NCBI GenBank assembly: GCA_041662785.1
Contig: JBAZRW010000018.1
Location: 1-20,385 of the forward strand
DNA length: 20,385 nt
Direction of reading: 5' to 3'
Source: Bdellovibrionales bacterium
Lineage (GTDB): Bacteria > Pseudomonadota > Alphaproteobacteria > UBA9219
Made by a program: the position numbers and the translations under genes. Positions 15,761 through 20,385 of this stretch are shown here, piece by piece (positions within the stretch are counted from its first letter, which is position 1; the number at the start of each line of letters is the position of its first letter). The notes under the pieces are model-generated. The model was not told the origin of the DNA, did not search any database, and saw only the letters and a list, made by a program, of their open reading frames with translations.

Positions 15761-16663
15761 TTATGCCTTGCTGCCCGCCCGATCAAGATCACGATGACCG
15801 ATGCCGACAATATACCCTTTTGACGCGAGCGCCGTCGCCACTTGTTCGGCAACGAAGACGGAACGATGACGTCCGCCCGTACAGCCGATGGCAATCGTCA
15901 GGTAGTTTTTACCCTCTCGTTGATAGCGCGGTAAGAGCGGAAACAAAAGCCCCGTGAGGCGGTTCATAAACCCCTCATAATCCTCATCTTTTTGGATATA
16001 AGCCGCCACATCGGGCTCTTGGCCCGTTTTCGGGCGCAAAGAAGGCTCCCAATGAGGGTTCGCCAGAAACCGAACATCAAAGACCAGATCCGCCTCACGC
16101 GGAAGACCCTGACGATAGGAAAAGGACATCACGTAAAGCGCCAACCCTATTTCTGATTCAAGCCGGTAGTGCCCCACGATCAAGCGCCGCAGCTCATGGA
16201 TCGAAAGCGCCGACGTGTCGATCACATGCTCCGCCTCACCGCGCAATCCACCCAAAAGAATTCTTTCCTTTTGGATGCCATCGGTCACAGGCCTATCGAC
16301 CGCCAAAGGATGCCGGCGACGCGTTTCCGTAAAACGCCGCTGAAGAGAGTCATCCGAGCATTCTAAAAAGACAAGCTGTGGGGCAAGGTCGTCCTGTTTC
16401 CGCAAGCGTTCATAAACACGCAAAACTTCCTCAACCGAAAAATTGGCGTTACGCGTATCAATCGCCACCGCCAACGCCTTGCCCGCCTGTGCGCCGTCAA
16501 CCCATTGCTCGACAAGGCCCAGACGCAAATTGTCCACCGCCTCATAGCCTAAATCCTCAAGAACCTTAAGCGACGTGGACAGCCCCGCGCCGGACATACC
16601 CGTCAGCAAAATCACGGGGCGTCTGGTGTCTTGGCCTTTTTTATCCTCTTTTTTAATCGACAT
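15761..16663 (-). CDS. rapZ: RapZ/YvcJ family protein with altered Walker A motif
   Basis: RapZ in E. coli binds small RNAs through its C-terminal domain and recruits RNase E; homologues have an N-terminal P-loop domain. The chosen ATG gives 300 residues, near the family length. Typical segments are VLEDLGYEAVDNL, IDTRNANF, LVFLECSDDSLQRRFTETRR, RHPLA and the C-terminal CTGGRHRSVFVAE and GHRDL. The P-loop reads GMSGAGLST (22-30): the Walker A lysine is Leu28, encoded CTG. AAGGAC precedes the ATG at 16663; an in-frame start at 16717 would lie deeper in hprK. It overlaps hprK by 11 bases. The target RNA here is unknown. Confidence 0.93.
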   Translation of the reverse strand: MSIKKEDKKGQDTRRPVILLTGMSGAGLSTSLKVLEDLGYEAVDNLRLGLVEQWVDGAQAGKALAVAIDTRNANFSVEEVLRVYERLRKQDDLAPQLVFLECSDDSLQRRFTETRRRHPLAVDRPVTDGIQKERILLGGLRGEAEHVIDTSALSIHELRRLIVGHYRLESEIGLALYVMSFSYRQGLPREADLVFDVRFLANPHWEPSLRPKTGQEPDVAAYIQKDEDYEGFMNRLTGLLFPLLPRYQREGKNYLTIAIGCTGGRHRSVFVAEQVATALASKGYIVGIGHRDLDRAGSKA

Positions 16664-17081
16664 CGCAGAACCGTCCTTGCAGGGCCAACCGAATCTTGGT
16701 CGGCGTAGAAGCTTCACACCCTATCAGGTTAAGCTCTCGGATAGGCTGATCAAGCAAAGAACAAAACGACTTGCTTGGCAACCGCTCAATATCATGCCCC
16801 AAAGGCCAAAGTCGAACCACCAAACCAACGGGAACATGCTGGCTATAGGGAACCTCTTGCATAAGGCCGACATGCCTTATCTCAAGCATTCCCGCTAGCG
16901 TTGGCGGCGGAGAGGCCAAAACATAATCCCCCTCAAGCGTGAGCACCGTCTGATCATCCGCCACCAGCGCAGCCCCGCCCTCCATCAAACGCAGCGCAAC
17001 GTCGGACTTGCCAACACCCGCCGCCCCCATCAATAAAACGGCCCTATCATTCACCGCAACGCATGAGGCATGAAGGAACAT
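16653..17081 (-). CDS. hprK: HPr kinase/phosphorylase, short alphaproteobacterial form
   Basis: HprK phosphorylates and dephosphorylates HPr on its regulatory serine. This form has 142 residues, comprising only the catalytic C-terminal domain, as usual in Alphaproteobacteria. It opens with FLHASCVAV, then the P-loop GAAGVGKSD with Lys25, the acidic LVADDQT (D42, D43), and the conserved GMLEIRHVGL region. The target serine is present in the HPr encoded 1.3 kb downstream in the same run of genes. In many relatives a ChvG/ChvI two-component pair stands upstream; here a MarC-family gene does, 5 bases away. Confidence 0.93.
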   Translation of the reverse strand: MFLHASCVAVNDRAVLLMGAAGVGKSDVALRLMEGGAALVADDQTVLTLEGDYVLASPPPTLAGMLEIRHVGLMQEVPYSQHVPVGLVVRLWPLGHDIERLPSKSFCSLLDQPIRELNLIGCEASTPTKIRLALQGRFCDVD

Positions 17082-17086
17082 AGGGA

Positions 17087-17719
17087 TTAACTCGTAAAGA
17101 ACAGAGTGTGCATATCGCGCAGCCCATCCACGATAAACTGAACCGACCGCGCGGCCAAAAGAACACCCATCACGCGTGCCACGATGATATTCCCGCTATT
17201 GCCCAAGACCCGCAAAACGGCGCGCGAGGCCAGCAGCGTGGCCAACGTCAGGGCCATCACAATTGTCAAAGCCAACAGGACAGCGGCTTCTTCTAGCCTC
17301 CCTTCGGTACGGCTCATCAACAGAATCGTCGCCGTCATGCAGCCAGGGCCGGAAATGAGGGGAATGGCCAAAGGAAACACGGCCACGTCCGCACGATCCG
17401 CAAGACCATTGGCGTCTGTCTTGGAAGAACCAAAACGCGTGTCACTAAAGATCATGCGATACGCGATAGTGAACAAAAGAATGCCGCCCGCAACGTGAAA
17501 AGAGGGCAAGCGAATGCCAAGCTGGGTCAGCAGGGATTCACCAAAAAACGCAAAAAACAAAAGAACGCCAAACGCCACCCCGACAGCCTTAAACGCCGTT
17601 GCCTTGATCTCTTTGGCGGGGCTGTGTGCCATAAGCCCAACAAAAACAGAGGCCACGCCCAAGGGATTGGTTATAACCAACAACGAAATAAAGGCATTAA
17701 GGAATGTTTGGCTTAGCAT
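17087..17719 (-). CDS. MarC family (UPF0056) inner-membrane protein
   Basis: This is a 210-residue integral membrane protein with about six hydrophobic segments. The family motifs are present: an N-terminal LLVITNPLGVASVFVGL, the central FPLAIPLISGPGCMTATILLMS (about 115-136), and a C-terminal RVMGVLLAARSVQFIVDG. The family has no agreed transport substrate, and its old link to antibiotic resistance has not held up, so no function is assigned. AAGGAAG lies about 8 bases before the ATG. It heads the close-packed run leading into hprK and shares its upstream gap with the divergent hemerythrin gene, including the CtrA-type box. Confidence 0.92.
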   Translation of the reverse strand: MLSQTFLNAFISLLVITNPLGVASVFVGLMAHSPAKEIKATAFKAVGVAFGVLLFFAFFGESLLTQLGIRLPSFHVAGGILLFTIAYRMIFSDTRFGSSKTDANGLADRADVAVFPLAIPLISGPGCMTATILLMSRTEGRLEEAAVLLALTIVMALTLATLLASRAVLRVLGNSGNIIVARVMGVLLAARSVQFIVDGLRDMHTLFFTS

Positions 17720-17803
17720 GGGCTTTCTTCCTTCTGGGGGGCTTGCGCCTTTAGTCTAAGGCAGTTTTATTGGCAAAAGAAGCTTTGTTTTTGAGCGTCC
17801 TCC

Positions 17804-17820
17804 GTTAAGAGGGCCTTAAC
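17804..17820. promoter_or_regulatory. CtrA-type binding site, GTTAA-N7-TTAAC
   Basis: The gap between marC and the hemerythrin gene carries TTAAGAGGGCCTTAAC, an exact match to the CtrA consensus TTAA-N7-TTAAC. It is also a perfect 7-base inverted repeat (CGTTAAG and CTTAACG, 5 apart), so it reads the same on both strands. It lies 44 bases before the hemerythrin ATG and 84 before marC. The rest of the 145-base gap is AT-rich with no clear -35/-10 pair. CtrA control is inferred from sequence alone. Confidence 0.6.
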
Positions 17821-17864
17821 GTCCCTTGTTTAAAATTAGTTTTTTCCCCGTCACCGGAGGGCCT

Positions 17865-18287
17865 ATGGCGTTTTTGGATTGGAGCGATTCCCTGTCGGTT
17901 CACTATCGACTGATTGACGCTGACCATAAAAAACTCGTTGAGTTGATCAACAACTTACACGGGCTTGGAGAATCGGCGGGCACACCTAGCGCCGTAGGGG
18001 CCGCCGTAAAACAGTTGACCGATTTTTTTAAGACTCATTTTGTGCATGAGGAAACCCTTATGCGCAAAACAGCTTACCCACAAATTATCCCCCATAAAAT
18101 TGAGCATGATCGGCTGATGAAGCAGCTGGAAGATTTTGGAACGCGTCTTGAGGCAGGCCAAGTTGGCCTTTCACAAGACACGGTCGTGTTTTTGCGCACA
18201 TGGCTGTGCGGCCATATTCTTGAAGTTGACTCACATTTGGGCGCGTGGCTGGCTAAACTTGAACAGCCAACGGAAGACCCCGCCTAA
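17865..18287 (+). CDS. Bacteriohemerythrin (single-domain)
   Basis: This is a 140-residue non-heme di-iron oxygen-binding protein. The ligand set appears complete: H21 in IDADHK, H58 and E62 in HFVHEE, H77 and H81 in HKIEH, and H117 and D122 in HILEVD. There is no signal peptide and no attached domain, so it is probably a cytosolic oxygen store, sensor or delivery protein; in other bacteria such proteins are tied to oxygen-directed motility or microaerobic respiration. GGAGG at 17856-17860 fixes the start at this ATG rather than one 39 bases upstream. It follows the CtrA-type box. Confidence 0.93.
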   Translation: MAFLDWSDSLSVHYRLIDADHKKLVELINNLHGLGESAGTPSAVGAAVKQLTDFFKTHFVHEETLMRKTAYPQIIPHKIEHDRLMKQLEDFGTRLEAGQVGLSQDTVVFLRTWLCGHILEVDSHLGAWLAKLEQPTEDPA

Positions 18288-18307
18288 TTTCTGGGCCTAA
18301 TTTCTGG
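18282..18307. repeat. Tandem 13-base duplication at a convergent gene junction
   Basis: GCCTAATTTCTGG occurs twice in exact tandem. The first copy supplies the TAA of the hemerythrin gene. The second, read on the minus strand, supplies the final codons and TAG of the mgtC-like gene. A slipped-strand duplication at the junction would explain it. Confidence 0.9.
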
Positions 18308-19049
18308 CACGCGTAAGATGAAAGTTTTCCAGCCCGTCAACATCCGGAAGAACATCGGCCAAGGCCGCAAGCTTCAAATGCCGACGACGGCTTAAAGAAA
18401 TGGCAACAAAATGCCATTCGACTTGACCATTGTGAAACTGGATCATGATTGACCCTGCAGCCAAATCATACCCGTTCTCCCTAAGGATCGTTTGCACAAG
18501 ATTCTGGGACGGACGAAACCCCTTTTGAAATTGCATCATCACCGAAATAGGCCGCCTTGATGGTAATAAAAGGTCAAAGCGCATCCCCATCATCACGAAC
18601 AGCTCGGCCAAAAGGGTCATCACAAAGGCCGGCACATACAAACCAAGCCCGACGAGAACACCAATCGATGCCGAAGCCCAAATCGATGCCGCCGTGGTCA
18701 ATCCGCTGATATTCAGTCCATTCTTCATAATGATGCCCGCACCTAAAAACCCGATGCCGGTGACAATACCTTGTATCGTGCGCGAGGGATCAATAAACGC
18801 CATATTGCCCGTCCAATGCCCCCCCAGCCAAAAGCTAGGATGGACAGACACGGAAACCAAAACCGCCGAAACCATGCAAACAAGACCATAGGTTCGCATG
18901 CCCGCAGCACGGCCATGGTAGGAACGCTCATACCCGAACAGAAAGCCAAGAGCCAGAGCCACAGCCATATCAGAGACAAGAATTAAGTCAGGCGATGAGT
19001 GGAAGTAGGCCTGCCCCTCGCTTACAATACCGCTTATCAGATCAATCAT
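18297..19049 (-). CDS. MgtC/SapB family membrane protein
   Basis: This 250-residue protein has an N-terminal membrane domain of about five hydrophobic segments and a C-terminal cytoplasmic domain, probably ACT-like. The MgtC signatures are clear: LGFLFGYERSYHGRAAGMRT, RTIQGIVTGIGFLGAGIIMK, and ISGLTTAASIWASASIGVLVG. Relatives help survival at low magnesium or act on ATP synthase and membrane potential; many environmental homologues have unknown roles. An in-frame GTG at 19070 could add seven residues; neither start has a strong ribosome-binding site, and the ATG is preferred. It ends inside the 13-base tandem repeat and starts 45 bases after the DUF924 stop. Confidence 0.92.
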   Translation of the reverse strand: MIDLISGIVSEGQAYFHSSPDLILVSDMAVALALGFLFGYERSYHGRAAGMRTYGLVCMVSAVLVSVSVHPSFWLGGHWTGNMAFIDPSRTIQGIVTGIGFLGAGIIMKNGLNISGLTTAASIWASASIGVLVGLGLYVPAFVMTLLAELFVMMGMRFDLLLPSRRPISVMMQFQKGFRPSQNLVQTILRENGYDLAAGSIMIQFHNGQVEWHFVAISLSRRRHLKLAALADVLPDVDGLENFHLTRARN

Positions 19050-19094
19050 TGTTGTTTTTCCAAAAGCCACTAACGACAGGGGTTAAAGGGAGGC

Positions 19095-19652
19095 TTAGGC
19101 CCCAGAAGGCTCACCCGATGCACCTTCCAAAAAGGAAACTTCCTCAGGCGTCGAAACGCGCCCTAGGGCAGCATTGCGATGGGGAAAACGCCCAAAGCGC
19201 TGAATCGTCTGGGAGCGCCATTCAGCCGAATCCACCCATTCAGGATCCTTGGTTCTCTCCCGCACATAAAAGACACCAAGGCGTTGATCGCCGATGTTTT
19301 CCGAATGCTCAAACGGCAAATAGAAGAAGAGTTTGAAGTTCCTGTCGATCCTGTCATCGAAATGGCGAATGATCGCCTGACGCGCCAGCTCAAGAGCGCT
19401 TTCATCCGTCGCATAAGCGCGAGGCGTCCCACGAAACATGCGCCGAGGAAAGACATCCAGCAAAAGCAGGAGGCACAACATGCCTTCAGGCGTTTCCTCC
19501 CATTCCCGAAGTTCATCCAGCGCCGCCCGTTCATGCGCGGCTAAAAATCGCGCACGCACAGCCTCATCCAGCGCTGGGTCTTGGGCAAACCAGCGCTTGG
19601 AACCCACTTCATAAAACCAGAAGTTCAAGATTTCTTCAGGATCGGTCAACAT
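19095..19652 (-). CDS. DUF924 family protein
   Basis: This 185-residue soluble protein of the DUF924 family has predicted TPR-like helices. Family motifs are ILNFWFYE near the N-terminus, FLAAHERAALDELREWEETPEG, LLLLDVFPRRMFRGTPRAYATD (about 60-82), and LFFYLPFEHSE (about 108-118). Family members run about 180-200 residues, so it is complete. The biochemical role is unknown. The ATG lies 24 bases downstream of a pair of 9-base direct repeats with an 11-base period, a possible regulator site. Confidence 0.9.
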   Translation of the reverse strand: MLTDPEEILNFWFYEVGSKRWFAQDPALDEAVRARFLAAHERAALDELREWEETPEGMLCLLLLLDVFPRRMFRGTPRAYATDESALELARQAIIRHFDDRIDRNFKLFFYLPFEHSENIGDQRLGVFYVRERTKDPEWVDSAEWRSQTIQRFGRFPHRNAALGRVSTPEEVSFLEGASGEPSGA

Positions 19653-19675
19653 GTCCGCCCACCCTACAGCAGGAA

Positions 19676-19695
19676 TGTTACCGAAGTGTTACCGA
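19676..19695. promoter_or_regulatory. Two direct 9-base repeats, 11-base period, before DUF924 gene
   Basis: The minus strand carries TCGGTAACA twice, separated by CT, so the repeats recur every 11 bases on one face of the helix. OmpR/PhoB-family response regulators bind direct repeats of this kind. The site is 24 bases before the DUF924 ATG. No promoter hexamers were clear, so its role as an operator is tentative. Confidence 0.35.
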
Positions 19696-19716
19696 CAGGC
19701 GGCGCACACAGCCCGT

Positions 19717-20232
19717 TTAGCCATGGTTTTTATCAAGCGGCTTGGGGGGCTTAGCCACGGCGCTCTGATTCCGCACAGGCCCCTCCCTTAAAGGAGTCCC
19801 ACCAAAGGCTATAACATGATCCAGACCGCCTTGCTCTTTTTCCCATTTTTTAATAGTTTCAACCAAAACGCGGGGAAGGTAAAAGCCGTATGTCGCGGCC
19901 ATAGCAACATGATGCGCCGCCAACGCCAGCTGCGCTTGCGGCACGCCCATTGAGGCCGCCGCTTCAATATAAAGCAAGCCCCTCTGTCTTTCCTCTTGGT
20001 TATTATCCTGAAGCTTCAAAAAGGCTCCCAAAACATAAAGAGCCACAGGCTCTCCCTTATCGGCCTTTACGGACAGCTCATTAAGCGGGATTTTCTTCAT
20101 AAGATGAATTTTGTTTTTGTATTGTTGCGCTCTTTCGATGTTAGCGTCACAGATCGCACGAGCTATAAATTTTTCAAGAAGGGCGTGATCCTCGTCAATC
20201 TTGCTATTCCCTGCGCCCGTTTCTTTTCCCAT
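19717..20232 (-). CDS. Sel1-repeat-like small protein
   Basis: This 171-residue protein has no signal peptide or membrane segment. The middle (about residues 55-110) fits tandem Sel1/TPR-like helices: KADKGEPVALYVLGAFL, then RGLLYIEAAASMGVPQAQLALAAH. The N-terminal third is charged and helical, and the C-terminal 50 residues include LVETIKKWEKEQGG and a Pro/Lys tail. Such repeats bind partner proteins; no partner is evident. The ATG at 20232 has AAGGAG 7 bases upstream; an in-frame TTG at 20238 is too close to that site. The region ahead of it holds the right copy of the dispersed repeat, which would read in frame into this gene if one T were removed. Confidence 0.7.
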   Translation of the reverse strand: MGKETGAGNSKIDEDHALLEKFIARAICDANIERAQQYKNKIHLMKKIPLNELSVKADKGEPVALYVLGAFLKLQDNNQEERQRGLLYIEAAASMGVPQAQLALAAHHVAMAATYGFYLPRVLVETIKKWEKEQGGLDHVIAFGGTPLREGPVRNQSAVAKPPKPLDKNHG

Positions 20233-20259
20233 TCTCAATCTCCTTAAAAAATATTTTTC

Positions 20260-20290
20260 GGCATAATGATCAAAAAGGTGTGGGTAGATT
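20260..20290 (-). repeat. Right copy of the dispersed 30/31-base repeat
   Basis: Read on the minus strand, this matches 98-127 with one extra T. It lies 27 bases upstream of the Sel1-like ATG, in sequence with no intact gene. The remaining 95 bases to the right edge show no recognisable gene; the final bases contain a small CGATCTATCG inverted repeat. Confidence 0.8.
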
Positions 20291-20385
20291 TCGTATAAGT
20301 TTATGATAGATTTGAGGAAAAGGGAGTTTTTGAAGGTGTCACAACAAAAACTGTCCGAAGTGTGGATGTTTTTCGATCTATCGAG

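Noticed and set aside
16653..17081. HprK as a truncated gene
   Set aside because: Alphaproteobacterial HprK normally has only the catalytic domain, and the P-loop is intact.
98..20290. Composite transposon bounded by the inverted 30-base copies
   Set aside because: No transposase or integrase was recognised, the inner genes are core functions, and the copies are not at a clear composition boundary.

Overview
The window looks like chromosomal DNA of a flagellated alphaproteobacterium. Evidence: a fliX gene divergent from flgI and followed by dksA (a Caulobacter-like arrangement), a short HprK, a cytoplasmic EIIA-Man/HPr/EI relay next to ahcY, a DUF4175 (TIGR02302-type) protein, and a sequence matching the alphaproteobacterial CtrA box. 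No tRNA, rRNA, CRISPR array, insertion sequence or phage gene was recognised. Coding density is very high; the longest gap between genes is about 250 bases.

Layout. At the left edge (2-154) is the end of a plus-strand reading frame. Next, on the minus strand, is a four-gene unit read right to left: small lipoprotein, lysA, a DUF4175 membrane protein and a DUF167/YggU protein (4105 down to 281). A plus-strand secreted TlpA-type thioredoxin (4150-4719) starts next to that unit's promoter region and converges on the flagellar operon. The flagellar operon (9205 down to 4726, minus) is flgI, flgJ-type rod-binding protein, flgN/flbY-like chaperone, fliK, flgD. A sigma-54 -24/-12 element sits just ahead of flgI. 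Divergent from it runs fliX, dksA and an unknown secreted protein (9458-10895, plus).

From 17719 down to 10909 (minus) is one long close-packed run: marC family, hprK, rapZ, EIIA-Man, HPr, EI, ahcY, ybaB, recR. EI, HPr, EIIA and HPr kinase make a phosphorelay with no sugar permease, so it is probably regulatory. Plus-strand bacteriohemerythrin (17865-18287) diverges from marC, with a perfect TTAA-N7-TTAAC site between them. The right end (minus) has an MgtC/SapB protein, a DUF924 protein and a small Sel1-repeat-like protein.

The least expected signals are a 30/31-base sequence present once near each end of the window in opposite orientation, a RapZ whose Walker A lysine is leucine, a DksA with only one of four zinc-finger cysteines, and short ordered repeats at two gene junctions. 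I did not find a clearly new multi-gene system; most of the window is core-genome material with several unusual details.
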